Shown: positions 40,149 to 50,277 of the stretch, in pieces
How positions within the stretch are numbered: position 1 is the first letter of the stretch
Layout: each line of letters opens with the position of its first letter
Source: Poriferisodalis sp963663635
Lineage (GTDB): Bacteria; Actinomycetota; Acidimicrobiia; Acidimicrobiales; Poriferisodalaceae
NCBI GenBank assembly: GCA_963663635.2
Contig: CAXXMY010000011.1
Coordinates: forward strand, 372,001-436,000
Direction of reading: 5' to 3'
Length of the DNA: 64,000 nt
Program-made: the position numbers and the translations under genes
Notes under the pieces: model-generated
What the model saw: the letters and a program-made list of their open reading frames with translations, nothing else
Told to the model about the DNA's origin: nothing
Database searches by the model: none

Positions 40149-43057
40149 ATGTTTGGGGGGCAGGGCTGGCGCGGATGTGGCTGCGTCATCGCCGCGGCAG
40201 TGGTGGCTCTGGGAGCAGCTTGCACCTCGGACACGCCAACCAGCGATGCCTCCGAGCCCGGGCGGGTGCCTGCTCCTGCATCCGCCGAGTTCCCAACACC
40301 ACCCGAGTCTCCGGACCCAGTTGAGATTCGAGCCGACAAGGTCGCATTCGTCCAGATTGCCGTCGGGAGTGGCTTCGGCTGCGGTTTGAGCCGCGAAGGC
40401 TCTGTGGAGTGCTGGGGCGACTTGGCCTCGTGGAGAGCGGACACCCTGCCGAACAGCGTGTTCGTGCCGCTCTCGTTCGAGGACGACAAGGTCTCCGATG
40501 CGCGCGTCACTGATGAGCTGCTGAAGGAGAACCTTGCTCAGATCGCCGCAGGAGATCGACACGCGTGCGCGTTGACCGCGGCCGGATCAGTGCGTTGCTG
40601 GGGCAGCGTGTACCACCACTCGGGCGCGGCTCCGGAAGGCACGTTCATTCGAGTTGTCGTCAACGGCAACAATTCGTGCGCGCTGCGTCCCGACGGGTCG
40701 TTCGTGTGCTGGGGGCCAGTCGTCGGGGCCGATACAGCGGATTTTGCTGGGTCACCTCCTGGCCTCAGCGTTGTGCAGCTGTCCGAGGATGGACGGTGCG
40801 GCCTCGAGGTCGGCGGCACTGTGCAGTGCTGATACCTGGGACAGGAGTACAACGAACCCGCTGTCGTGACACCGACGGCGGCGCCGGGTGGGACGTTCAT
40901 TCACCTTGGAGACCTGTGCGGTGTCCGCACCGATAGCAGCGTCATCTGCTGGAACATTCGCCCACCGGACCGCTCGAGCCCGACGGGGGGAATATTCACG
41001 CACACGTCTGATCTGTGCGGTGTGACGATCGAGGGCGCTGTCGAATGCTGGGGCACGGGCCAGTACGGGCGCGCGAACGATCCCACCGAAGTGCCCGCCG
41101 GTGACTACGCCCAGGTGTCCGCAGGCGACGCTCACACCTGCGGCCTGCTCATCGACGGTGATGTCAGGTGCTGGGGCCGCGGCTACGGAGATGGCCCCGA
41201 GCCGTCTGCGGGCTCGTTCTCCCAAGTCGCGGTGGGCTACTCGCACCCGTGCGGCATCACCGTTGGGGGGACCATCGAGTGCTGGGATCGGGAGTACATC
41301 GGTCTCACGTTGCCATACGACGGCTGGCGGGATCCCAAGCCGGGTCCACTGCCGCGCGGGGGCACACGCAACTGTCTTCAGGTTCAGTGCAAGGCTATGA
41401 CTTTGCGTGCGCCGTAGCGGTCGACCGCTCGCTGCGGTGCTGGAGCTTCGACGGGATTGAGAAGGCTCCCGACGGCGCCTTCACGAGCGTCGCGGTAGGT
41501 CACGACGCTGCCTGCGGGTTGCGCACCGACAAGACGCTGCACTGCTGGAATCCGGAGAATCTGGGCGAAGCGGTCGCCACAACACCTGGCGGCAAGTTCC
41601 CATCGGTCGAGGTCGCGTTTCGCTACGCCTGCGGTCGACGAATCGACGGCAGCCTTGAGTGCTGGGCGATGGGCGAGCGCGTCGCCGACCCGCCGGCGGG
41701 CGCGTACGGTGTCCGCGTGGATGGCGCCTTGGAGTGCTGGACCACTCGGGTTCAGGAGTCCCCATTCGGGCGAGTCGATCCGCCTGAGGGCACGTTCGTG
41801 GAGGTCTCGGTCAACGACAACTACGGGTGCGCACTCGGGAGCGACTCGCGTGCCGTTTGCTGGGGCCGAGGAAGTATCGGCCGAGACGATCCGCCCGACG
41901 TCGGGTTCAGCCAGATCTCGGTCGGGGGCAGCTACACGTGCGGCGTTCGCGACAGCGGCGAGCTGGTGTGCTGGGGAGACATCGCCGTCAGTGCGCCGGT
42001 CGGCTCGTTCTCGCAGGTCTCGCTGGGCGCCGAGCACGGCTGCGCACTCGGGGCCGATGGATCGTTGACGTGCTGGACATGGCGGGCTGGCGGTCACCCG
42101 GGCGCAGACCTCGCCCCGCAGACCGGGCGGTATACCCAGGTGTCGGTTCGAGGAGTTGCGTCGTGCGCGCTCGACAGCGACGGTGCCCCGGTGTGCTGGG
42201 GCGAGTTTGTAATCGACCTCTACTTCGAACCATTGCGGACATGGCATGTGCCGGTGACTCAGCTCGACAGCGGCAGCGAGAGCCTCTGCAGATTGAATTC
42301 GAATGGACGCATGACCTGCGGGGTCGGGTTCTCCCCCTACTGGGCCTCTCCCTTGATCGATGAGCGGGGGATCTCGGCAATCGCGGTCGGCGACCGCCAC
42401 GCCTGTGGGCTGCGCGACGACGGCACGCTTGCATGCTGGGGACGCTCGAGGACAACCAGCGATGTGCCGGCCGGTGAGTTCAGCCAGGTCGATGCAACCC
42501 GAAGCACGACGTGCGCGCTGCGCGTCGACGGCGAGCCTGTGTGCTGGGGGCCAGGAGCGGTCTCGACGATCGAAGCTCCGGCAGGCGAATTCGTTGCAGT
42601 CGCGGCGGCGGGCGAGCGCGGGCATCCGTGTGGCATCCGAATTGACGGCACCATCGAGTGCTGGGGACCGGCGGCTGCGGGCGATGTGCCGGATTGGACC
42701 GAATCGCTCATCGACGCCTCAGTGGGCGCTCAGGTCGCGTGCGCGATCCGAGCAGACGCGTCTGTGGCGTGCTGGGTGCCGGGCACCGGCGAGGAATTCA
42801 CTGGCTTGGAGGGCAACTTCGCGCAACTTGCTTCGTCGGAGTTCGGGCTGCCCTATTGCGGTGTGCGCACCGACGGTTCGTTGGCGTGCTCGGGCCTCGG
42901 CATTCCCGGCGCTGGACTTGAGCCGCCGCAGGGTGAATTCATCGACCTCACCGTTGGCCACGAGCATGCATGCGGCATTCGCGTCGATGGTTCGATCGAG
43001 TGCTGGGGCAGCAACGCCGAGACCTTCATCAAGCCGACATCAATCGACCGAGAATGA
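40149..43057 (+). pseudogene. Large RCC1-like repeat lipoprotein, inactivated by one nonsense codon and one frameshift
   Basis: A signal peptide with lipobox (VALGAAC) starts at ATG 40149. The rest is about 23 repeats of roughly 40 residues, each with a pair of cysteines and a Trp: for example CGLSREGSVECWG, CALTAAGSVRCWG, CGVRDSGELVCWG, CGIRVDGSIECWG. At 40830-40832 the expected Trp codon after Cys (as in VQCW) reads TGA; the same frame continues afterwards without loss. Between about 41350 and 41395 a single-base shift moves the repeats to another frame, ending at 43057. The whole would give a surface-anchored protein of about 970 residues, probably beta-propellers of the RCC1 type. Function unknown; adhesion or ligand binding is possible. 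Confidence 0.8.
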
Positions 43058-43089
43058 TCGGCGGAATGCCGAGGTCCCCCAAGCCAGGC

Positions 43090-43917
43090 CTATTCCTCGG
43101 GCGGGACCCAGCTGGCGTCGCGGCGCTCGCGGAAGGCTGCGATTCCCTCGGCTGCCTCGTCACTCTGAAAGAGCCGCTGACTGAGTGCTGCTGTCCACTC
43201 CCAGGCTTCGGCCCGTTGCATCTGCGGCACCCTCGTGACCAACTGCTTCGTGTTGGCCAGCGCGTTGGGGCCACCGCGCACCAACCGTCGCAGTGTGGCC
43301 GCCACTTCGTCGTCGAGCTGCTCTCGCGGCACCGCGCGGTTGATCAGCCCGGCTGCCGCAGCCCGCGGGGCGGGTACCCGTTCGCCCTCGAGGAACAGCT
43401 CGCTGGCGTCGGCACGGCGCAGTTTCGGCAAGCAGACCACCGAGATCACCGCAGGCGCCACGCCGATACGGACTTCGGTGAACCCGATGATTGCGTCGTC
43501 AGCAGCGATGGAGATGTCCATCGCTGCAGCCAACCCCACGCCCCCGGCGGTGACGTGACCTGCCAGCCGGCCGACTATCGGCTTGTCGCAGGTCATGATC
43601 TTCTCGAGTATCTCGACGAAGTTGTACCGCAGCGTCGGCTGGGGCACCCCGGGTTGGGCAGCCCGCAGGTCGGCGCCAGCGCAGAATGTGTTGCCGACAT
43701 GCGTAAACAGCACGGCGCGCACATCGGGATCGGCCAGCGCAGCCTCGAAGTGGTCGCCGATGGCGTTCACGATTTCGAGGCTCAGTGCGTTGCGGTAGTT
43801 GGGGCGGTTGAGCGTGATCGTCGCCACGCCGCCTTCCACCGAATACAGAGCTGCAGCATTGGGGTCGTCAGTCGGGGTTCGGGCGTCGGAACTGTTGGAG
43901 GCATTGTCCTGCGACAT
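43090..43917 (-). CDS. Enoyl-CoA hydratase/isomerase family protein
   Basis: The 275-residue crotonase-fold protein has a 25-residue low-complexity N-terminus, then VATITLNRPNYRNALSLEIV, the oxyanion segments VGNTFCAGADLRAAQPGVP and KPIVGRLAGHVTAGGVGLA, and FTEVRIGVAPAVISVVCLPK, where the Glu in TEVRIG matches the first catalytic Glu of hydratases. The C-terminus FRERRDASWVPPE is typical of actinobacterial enoyl-CoA hydratases. It is unlike the other crotonase in the window (32.9 kb) at the catalytic positions. The start lies 53 bp from the divergent mscS-type gene. Confidence 0.87.
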   Translation of the reverse strand: MSQDNASNSSDARTPTDDPNAAALYSVEGGVATITLNRPNYRNALSLEIVNAIGDHFEAALADPDVRAVLFTHVGNTFCAGADLRAAQPGVPQPTLRYNFVEILEKIMTCDKPIVGRLAGHVTAGGVGLAAAMDISIAADDAIIGFTEVRIGVAPAVISVVCLPKLRRADASELFLEGERVPAPRAAAAGLINRAVPREQLDDEVAATLRRLVRGGPNALANTKQLVTRVPQMQRAEAWEWTAALSQRLFQSDEAAEGIAAFRERRDASWVPPEE

Positions 43918-43970
43918 CGCGGCGATGCTAGGCAGCGAGCCGCTGGCACACGGCCTTTGGGGCGACTCCT

Positions 43971-45158
43971 ATGCTGCCCGAGATGACATCACTCCTCGCG
44001 CAGGCCGAGAGCGCCACCGATGCGGTGGATGCGCTGCTGGAGATCAGCCGCAGCAGCGAAGTGTGCGGCACCGAGCCCAGTTGGGTTTGCGAGCGATTGC
44101 TGGACTGGACAGGCAGCGAGGGGCTGGCATCGGCGTCGGTGTGGATCGTTGACAAGCCGCTGACCGTGCTCATCATTCTCATTCTCGCCGTGGTTGCCCG
44201 GCGGATCTTGCGACGTGCCATCGACGAGCTCGTTGACCGCATCTCCAAGGACAAGAAGAGCGACGAAGAGACCGAGGCGGCCCGGACCACTGAGGAAGGC
44301 CGTACCTGGGATCCCGAGCGCCTCGCCGCCAAGATGGTGCAGCTACGCGAACGCACCGAGCGGGCTGGTCAGCGGGCCAAGACGCTCGGAACGCTGTTTA
44401 AGAGCATCGCCACCACCGTCATTTGGGCAGTTGCGGTCATGATGCTGCTCGGCGAGTTCGACGTGAACCTGGGCCCGCTCATCGCCGGTGCGGGCATCAT
44501 CGGTGTCGCTGTCGGCTTCGGTGCCCAATCCCTTGTGCGAGACCTGCTCACCGGCGTATTCATGCTCATCGAAGATCAATACGGCGTCGGCGACTTCGTC
44601 GACTTGGGCGACGCGGTGGGCACCATCGAGTCGGTGGGCCTGCGAACGACGCGGCTGCGCGACATCTCCGGCACGGTCTGGCACGTGCCGAACGGCGCGA
44701 TCAACCGCGTCGGCAACATGTCGCAGCTCTGGGCGCGGGTGCCGCTGGACGTCGACGTCGCCTACGACACCGATCTGGACCACGCGATGCAAGTGATCAA
44801 AGAAGTCGCCGACGAGGTGTGGCGCGAACAGGGCGAGAGCACCACTGTGCTCGAAGAGCCCACCGTGGCCGGCGTTCAAGCCTTCGGTGCCGACGCCGTC
44901 ACCATCCGGCTCATGGTCAAGACTGAAGCGGCCGAGCAGTGGGCGACTGCCCGGCTGCTGCGCAAGGGCATCAAGGATGCGTTCGACGCCGCAGGCATCG
45001 AGATCCCGTTCCCGCAGCGCACAGTGTGGGTGCGCAACGGCGAGCCAGGCGAGACCGTGCCCGCCGCACAGGCTGCATTCGCTCCGCCCCCGGCGTCACC
45101 CTTGAGCGAGGCCGAGAGTGCCGAATCCAACAGCGACGGCGGCGACGCAAGTTCGTAG
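43971..45158 (+). CDS. Mechanosensitive ion channel, MscS family
   Basis: The 395-residue protein has transmembrane helices near 58-80 (VWIVDKPLTVLIILILAVVA), 140-162 (TLFKSIATTVIWAVAVMML) and the pore-lining TM3 (LIAGAGIIGVAVGFGAQSL) followed by VRDLLTGVFMLIEDQYGVGD, the MscS beta domain (TIESVGLRTTRLRDISGTVW, HVPNGAINRVGNMS) and an alpha/beta C-terminal vestibule. A charged coiled segment (SKDKKSDEETEAARTTEE) links the first two helices and a Pro/Ser/Asp tail closes the protein. It would release solutes on osmotic downshock. ATG 43971, or 43983 (MTSLLAQ). Confidence 0.9.
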   Translation: MLPEMTSLLAQAESATDAVDALLEISRSSEVCGTEPSWVCERLLDWTGSEGLASASVWIVDKPLTVLIILILAVVARRILRRAIDELVDRISKDKKSDEETEAARTTEEGRTWDPERLAAKMVQLRERTERAGQRAKTLGTLFKSIATTVIWAVAVMMLLGEFDVNLGPLIAGAGIIGVAVGFGAQSLVRDLLTGVFMLIEDQYGVGDFVDLGDAVGTIESVGLRTTRLRDISGTVWHVPNGAINRVGNMSQLWARVPLDVDVAYDTDLDHAMQVIKEVADEVWREQGESTTVLEEPTVAGVQAFGADAVTIRLMVKTEAAEQWATARLLRKGIKDAFDAAGIEIPFPQRTVWVRNGEPGETVPAAQAAFAPPPASPLSEAESAESNSDGGDASS

Positions 45159-45220
45159 GCACCGACGAGCAGCGCTCACCGAAGCGGTGCCGCGGTCCAG
45201 TTGGTCGGCACCGTCCGGAG

Positions 45221-47860
45221 TCAGTCTGCGTCGCCGAGCACGACGGCAACTTCGGGACGGGCCGCAGACCCGTGGGCGCTGAGTGAGAGCTCGCCGATGC
45301 GACCAGCGTCGGTGAGGTCGTTGCGAGTGAGCTCCAGCAGCGCGATGTCGGCGGCCGAAGCGGTGACAGCGACGTGGTCGGCAGGTACCCGAAGACTCCG
45401 CTTTGCCTCGGTCTTGGCGCGGCGCACTTCGCTCAGCACTGCAGCAGTGACCCACAGCGCGCCCGAGTGATCGCCTGACGCGAGTGCCGTGAGGTCTTTG
45501 GGACTCGGCCAACTTGCTGCATGGACCGAGCCGTCGCGCCACCACGACCAGATCTCTTCGGTGACGAAGGGCAGGAACGGCGCGAACAGGCGCAGGAGGG
45601 TGTCGAGCGTCACGGTGAGCGTGCGATGCGCGTCTTTGGCGGCCTCAGCTCCTTGACCGCCGTGCGCTCGTCCCTTCACCAGCTCGATGTAATTGTCGGT
45701 GAACTGCCAGAAGAACTGCTCGATGCGTTCGAGCGCCCGTGCGTAGTCGAATGCTTCGAATGCTTCGGTGGTGGTGCGCACGAGATCTGCGAGCCCAGCG
45801 AGCAACGCTGCGTCGAGCGCATTGCTGGTCGGTTCGTCATTGCGGAAGCCGTCGCTGTCGGCGGCATCGCCCGCCAGCGTCAGCGCGAACTTCGCCGCGT
45901 TGAGCAGCTTGATCGCCAAGCGCCGACCGATCTTCATCTGGCCCTCGTCGAAGGCCGTGTCGGTGCCGGGCCGTCCGTTGGCCGCCCAGTAGCGCACGGC
46001 GTCGGCGCCGTAGGTGTCGAGCAGGCCCGTGGGCGTGACGACGTTGCCCTTCGACTTTGACATTTTCTTGCGGTCTGGGTCGAGGATCCAGCCCGACAGT
46101 GCGCAGTGACGCCACGGAGCAGTGTCGTGGGCGAGGTGGCTGCGCACCGCGGTGGAGAACAGCCACGTCCGGATGATGTCGTGGCCCTGCGGGCGCATGT
46201 CCATGGGGTAGGTGCGCTCCCACAGGTCGGCGTCCTCGCTCCAGCCGCACGCGATCTGCGGCGTGAGCGACGACGTTGCCCAGGTATCCATCACGTCGTG
46301 ATCGCCGATGAAGCCCCCCAGCGCACCCCGAGCTGACTGGTCGTAGCCGGGTGGCGCGTCACTGCTGGGGTCCACCGGCAGAGCCCCGTCATCGGGCACG
46401 AGCGGATGGTCCCACACCGGTTCGCTGGCATCGTCGAGCGGGTACCACAGCGGGATCGGCACGCCGAAATAGCGCTGCCGGCTGATCAGCCAGTCGCCGC
46501 TGAGCCCCTCGATCCAATTCGTGTAGCGGCTTTGCATGTAGGCGGGATGCCACGTCATCTGCGAGCCGCGGTCGACGAGCGCGTCACGGAGCTCTGCGTC
46601 GCGCCCGCCGTTGCGGATGTACCACTGACGGCTCGTGACGATCTCGAGCGGCCGGTCGCCCTTCTCGAAGAACTTGACGGCGTGGGTGATCTTGCGTGGT
46701 TCGCCCGTGAGCTCGCCGGTCTCTCTCAGCATCTCGACGCTCGCGGCTCGTGCGCTGAACATCGTTTGGCCGGCGATGCGCTCATAGGCCTCGCGCCCAG
46801 CCGGTGTGGTGATCGCAGAAGGCGGCTCGGTGACGACACGGCCCCGGCGGTCCACGATCGCCCGCACGGGCAGCTCCAGCTCGCGCCACCACGTCACGTC
46901 GGTGGTGTCGCCGAACGTGCAGATCATCGCGATGCCCGTGCCCTTGTCGGGCTCGGCCAGCTTGTGTGCCACCACTGGCACCTCGACGCCGAACAGCGGC
47001 GTGGTGACGGTGGTGCCGAACAGCGGCCGGTAACGCTCGTCGTCAGGATGGGCCACGAGCGCGACGCATGCTGCGAGCAGCTCCGGCCGGGTGGTCTCGA
47101 TCTCGACGGTGCCGTTGTGGCCGCCTTGTGGATCCGTGCGGCTGCGTTGGCCTCCCGCACTGTTCGTGCGGCGAAAGGCGATGCGGTGGTATGCCCCTGG
47201 ACGCTCGCGGTCCTCGAGCTCGGCTTGGGCGACGGCCGTGCCGAACGTCACGTCCCACAGCGACGGCGCTTCGATCTGGTACGCCTCGCCGCGTTCGAGA
47301 TTCTCCAGGAACGCTCGCTGAGCGATGCGCTGGCATCGCTCGTCGATGGTGGCGTAGGCCATCGACCAGTCCACGCTCAAGCCGAGCTGGCGCCACAACT
47401 CCTCGAACGCATGCTCGTCTTCGGCTGTCAGCACATGGCACAGCTCGATGAAGTTGCGCCGGGAGATCGCCACCTCGCCGCGTGCTTCGACTGCTTTGGC
47501 ATCACCGCCGTCGGGCGGTGGCACGAAGGTGTCGTCATACGGCAGCGTCGGATCGCAGCGCACGCCGAAGTAGTTCTGCACGCGGCGTTCAGTGGGCAAG
47601 CCGTTGTCGTCCCACCCCATCGGGTAAAAGACGTTGTCTCCGGCCATGCGGCGGTACCGGGCGATCGTGTCGGTGTGGGTGTAGCTGAACACGTGGCCCA
47701 TGTGCAGCGATCCGCTGACCGTCGGGGGAGGGGTGTCGATGCTGAACACCTGGTCCCGGGTGGCCGTACGGTCGAATCGGTAGACGCCATCGGTTTCCCA
47801 GCGCTGTGACCACTTCGCCTCGAGGCCGTCCACGGTGGGCTTGTGCGGCACCTGCGTCAT
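45221..47860 (-). CDS. valS: Valyl-tRNA synthetase
   Basis: This 879-residue class Ia synthetase charges tRNA-Val. The HIGH-type motif is PPPTVSGSLHMGHVFSYTHT, the KMSKS loop DPDRKKMSKSKGNVVTPTG, and between them sits the editing domain (VEIETTRPELLAACVALVAH and DKGTGIAMICTFGDTTDVTW). TWATSSLTPQIACGW is characteristic of ValS. The C-terminal anticodon-binding helices end near residue 879 without the long coiled coil of larger ValS forms. ATG 47860 (MTQVPHKPTVDGLEAKW) is chosen because the open frame further upstream shows no conserved sequence. Confidence 0.95.
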   Translation of the reverse strand: MTQVPHKPTVDGLEAKWSQRWETDGVYRFDRTATRDQVFSIDTPPPTVSGSLHMGHVFSYTHTDTIARYRRMAGDNVFYPMGWDDNGLPTERRVQNYFGVRCDPTLPYDDTFVPPPDGGDAKAVEARGEVAISRRNFIELCHVLTAEDEHAFEELWRQLGLSVDWSMAYATIDERCQRIAQRAFLENLERGEAYQIEAPSLWDVTFGTAVAQAELEDRERPGAYHRIAFRRTNSAGGQRSRTDPQGGHNGTVEIETTRPELLAACVALVAHPDDERYRPLFGTTVTTPLFGVEVPVVAHKLAEPDKGTGIAMICTFGDTTDVTWWRELELPVRAIVDRRGRVVTEPPSAITTPAGREAYERIAGQTMFSARAASVEMLRETGELTGEPRKITHAVKFFEKGDRPLEIVTSRQWYIRNGGRDAELRDALVDRGSQMTWHPAYMQSRYTNWIEGLSGDWLISRQRYFGVPIPLWYPLDDASEPVWDHPLVPDDGALPVDPSSDAPPGYDQSARGALGGFIGDHDVMDTWATSSLTPQIACGWSEDADLWERTYPMDMRPQGHDIIRTWLFSTAVRSHLAHDTAPWRHCALSGWILDPDRKKMSKSKGNVVTPTGLLDTYGADAVRYWAANGRPGTDTAFDEGQMKIGRRLAIKLLNAAKFALTLAGDAADSDGFRNDEPTSNALDAALLAGLADLVRTTTEAFEAFDYARALERIEQFFWQFTDNYIELVKGRAHGGQGAEAAKDAHRTLTVTLDTLLRLFAPFLPFVTEEIWSWWRDGSVHAASWPSPKDLTALASGDHSGALWVTAAVLSEVRRAKTEAKRSLRVPADHVAVTASAADIALLELTRNDLTDAGRIGELSLSAHGSAARPEVAVVLGDAD

Positions 47861-48103
47861 GTGCGGCAAAGCTACCGGCGCGCCCCATGGCGAAGTCGGG
47901 GCCGGAGTTCGCCCGTCTGATGTTCGCGGCGGTCGTCGCACGATCGGCGCCGGAAGATGCTCGCCCTAGCCCTCGCCACCACCGTCGTAACGGAATTGTC
48001 ACAATAACGCAACGAAGTTGACTAGTGTTACAACGTGGTCGCCAGCCGCGGGGGCGGAGGGCGGCCACAGCCGGTATTGCCGACCTAAAGGGGGTCGATT
48101 GGC

Positions 48104-48445
48104 ATGATGGCAACAATCCTGACGCTGATAGTTCTGGGCATGGTGTTCCAGGGCGCGATGGCGGTTGTGGACAGTGTCCTAGACACGGTCAAGGTGAATG
48201 ACACGCTGAAGTCGATTCCGGTCGTCGGCAGCAATCTCAACTTGATATGGGCGTACGCATTTGTCGTTGTGACTCAACTCAACGGCAGCGGCGGCTTCTT
48301 GGACTACGGGGTAAGCACCGAAGTTCTGTCACTAGGCCGCTTCGGAATGGACGCGGCGACAGCCATCGTCCTCGTTGCGTTTATCCCGGTTCGAGACGCT
48401 GCAATCAGCGCCTTGAAGAAGGGCATAGGCGGACGAGGCGACTGA
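48104..48445 (+). CDS. Small hydrophobic membrane protein, unknown function
   Basis: The 113-residue product has about three hydrophobic stretches: ATILTLIVLGMVFQGAMAVV, LNLIWAYAFVVVTQLN and ATAIVLVAFIPVRDAAISAL, with a basic Gly-rich C-terminus (KKGIGGRGD). A purine-rich AAAGGGGG precedes the ATG at 48104 (ATG 48107 follows directly). A clear terminator lies 59 bp after the stop, so the gene is monocistronic. I recognise no family; its size and helix number resemble small phage or stress membrane proteins, but that is only a resemblance. A 243-bp gap separates it from valS on the other strand and must hold both promoters. Confidence 0.7.
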   Translation: MMATILTLIVLGMVFQGAMAVVDSVLDTVKVNDTLKSIPVVGSNLNLIWAYAFVVVTQLNGSGGFLDYGVSTEVLSLGRFGMDAATAIVLVAFIPVRDAAISALKKGIGGRGD

Positions 48446-48503
48446 GCAGTGTCGCAGGCGGCGCCCCTGTGGGTGCCGCGCCATCGGCAATGAGCTGACG
48501 TGA

Positions 48504-48530
48504 GGGCACCCCGTGCGTGGGGTGCCCTTT
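48504..48530 (+). terminator. Rho-independent terminator
   Basis: GGGCACCCC (48504-48512), loop GTGCGT, GGGGTGCCC (48519-48527) and then TTT form a perfect 9-bp GC stem with a short T run. It ends the transcript of the small membrane-protein gene and faces the CoA-transferase gene coming from the right. Confidence 0.88.
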
Positions 48531-48560
48531 GCGTTGGCGGTGTGAGCTTCGGAGCAGCTG

Positions 48561-49799
48561 TTAGCGCGGCACCACGATGACGCCATCGTCGCGAAGCGCG
48601 TCGATCTCGCCCGCGTCGTAATCCAGCTCGCTGAGAATCTCGACCGCGTGCTGACCCAGAAGCGGTGCGTGCCGGCGCAGACGTGTCGGTGTCTCGGAGT
48701 ATTTCACCGGGTCTGACACGTAGCGGTAGGACCCTTCGGTCGGGTGGTTGGCGAGACTTACGAGACCTACCGCCTCCAGATGGGGGTCTTGATCGAGTTC
48801 GGCCAGGTCCATCACCACCGCAGCGGGTATCGAATGCTCATCGCAGTAGGCGACCCATTGGGCCGTGGTTCGACATTTCGAGAGCTCGCCGAACATTGCG
48901 TACAGCTCGTCGACGTGTGAAATCCGGCTGTTGTGATCGACGAAGCGCGGATCGTCGGCCAGTTCGGGCCGGTCGACGAATTTGAAGAAGGCCCGGTACT
49001 GCGCATCGTTGTAAGGCAGCAGACACACCCAGCCGTCGGCAGTGGGGTAGGGGCGCCGGTGTGGAGTCAGCAACCGGTCGTAGCCGAAGGGTCCCTCAGG
49101 TGGCTCGAACACCGCACCGCGGTAATGCTCAACGAGATTGAACGCCACCATCGTCTCGAACATCGGCACTTCGATGGTCTGGGCCATACCGGTGCGCTCA
49201 CGGTGGAAGAGGGCGGCGAGCACAGCTTCGACGATGTGCAATCCGGTGACCTTGTCGGCAATCACGGCAGGCACGAAGCCTGGTTCGCCGGTGATACGGC
49301 CGATCAGATCCGATAGGCCCGAAGCGGCCTGGATAGCGTCGTCGTAGGCGGGTTTGGCGCGATATGGGCCGCCGCTGCCGTAGCCGTTCGCTCGGCAGCA
49401 GATGAGCTGCGGGTGCTGAGCCCGCAGGGTGTCGGCATCGAGACCGAGGCGTTCGAGGGCCGCCGCTCGCATGTTGGTGATGAGCACGTCAGCGCTGGCC
49501 AGCAGCCTTTCCATTGCCTCGCGCCCGGCCGGGGACTTGAGATCCAGCGCAAGCGACCGCTTGTTGCGCTGAATGTTGAGGCTGAACCCAGACATGCCAG
49601 CGGACCGGGCCGGCAGGCCGTTGCGCGTGGAGTCCCCTTCGAGCGATTCCACTCTGATCACGTCGGCGCCGTGATCTCCCAGCATCCGGCATGCCAGCGG
49701 TCCCATGAGCACCGTCGTCAGATCGACAACGCGTATGCCTTCGAGCGCGCCTGTGTGCTGGTTGTCGCCCGCAGCTTCCAACATTCGATCCTCGTTCAC
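48561..49799 (-). CDS. CaiB/BaiF family (family III) CoA-transferase
   Basis: The 412-residue protein has the family III CoA-transferase pattern: IRVVDLTTVLMGPLACRMLG, HGADVIRVESLEGDSTRN, NKRSLALDLKSPAGREAMER, CRANGYGSGGPYRAKPAYDD and KVTGLHIVEAVLAALFHRER. The Asp of AYDDAIQAASG lies where the aspartyl-CoA intermediate is formed. It differs clearly from the CoA-transferase at 6.9-8.1 kb, so they are paralogues with different acids. The actual substrate is unknown. Confidence 0.87.
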   Translation of the reverse strand: MNEDRMLEAAGDNQHTGALEGIRVVDLTTVLMGPLACRMLGDHGADVIRVESLEGDSTRNGLPARSAGMSGFSLNIQRNKRSLALDLKSPAGREAMERLLASADVLITNMRAAALERLGLDADTLRAQHPQLICCRANGYGSGGPYRAKPAYDDAIQAASGLSDLIGRITGEPGFVPAVIADKVTGLHIVEAVLAALFHRERTGMAQTIEVPMFETMVAFNLVEHYRGAVFEPPEGPFGYDRLLTPHRRPYPTADGWVCLLPYNDAQYRAFFKFVDRPELADDPRFVDHNSRISHVDELYAMFGELSKCRTTAQWVAYCDEHSIPAAVVMDLAELDQDPHLEAVGLVSLANHPTEGSYRYVSDPVKYSETPTRLRRHAPLLGQHAVEILSELDYDAGEIDALRDDGVIVVPR

Positions 49800-49830
49800 T
49801 GTGTCGATCTAGTCGTCGGTCGTGTCGCGA

Positions 49831-50190
49831 TCACGCCTCGGTAGCCGGTCGCCCGTCGTCGTCATCGGCGGCCGCTGCGATCGCCGCGGCTCGACGCTCT
49901 TCGCGCTCGGCGGCTTTGATGCCGTGGCTCATGACGATGGTGGGCGCGAGCAGCATTGATCCAACCACGAGCGCCACGGCGATCAGCGTGGCGAGCAGCG
50001 GGGTGTATCCCCAGCGGATGCCGATGGCGCCGCAGACAAGCGATGCCACATACAGGCCGTATCCCGTCCGTTGTCCCAGGCTGGAGATTCGCCGCAGTCG
50101 TGCACGCCGGATTGCGACGTCGTCGGCGGCCTCGCGTCCTGCGCGATCGAGTCCTGGGTCGTGAGCCACCATCTCATTATCGTGGCTCAT
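49831..50190 (-). CDS. Two-helix membrane protein, unknown function
   Basis: The 119-residue product has a charged N-terminal part (RAGREAADDVAIRRARLRRI), two transmembrane helices (GYGLYVASLVCGAIGIRWGY and LLATLIAVALVVGSMLLAP) and a charged C-terminal helix (KAAEREERRAAAIAAAADDD). This layout is common among small conserved actinobacterial membrane proteins of no known role. It starts 87 bp downstream of the DUF5317-type gene, same strand. Confidence 0.7.
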   Translation of the reverse strand: MSHDNEMVAHDPGLDRAGREAADDVAIRRARLRRISSLGQRTGYGLYVASLVCGAIGIRWGYTPLLATLIAVALVVGSMLLAPTIVMSHGIKAAEREERRAAAIAAAADDDDGRPATEA

Positions 50191-50277
50191 CGTCGTGGAG
50201 AAAGCCTCGGACTGCGGTGCGACGGGCCACCGAGTCCTCGCCGCACCGCGGGACCACGCAGCGAGATTGGCTGGGTA

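Noticed and set aside
40830..40832. In-frame TGA at a conserved Trp position suggested TGA read as Trp
   Set aside because: Many genes in the window end with TGA directly before or within the next start, and conserved Trp codons elsewhere (for example in ccmF and ccmC) are TGG. A single nonsense mutation in a decaying gene explains it better.
47996..48028. TTGTCA ... TAGTGT as promoter of the small membrane-protein gene
   Set aside because: The spacing of 21 bp is outside the normal range and the -10 match is poor; I left it unannotated.
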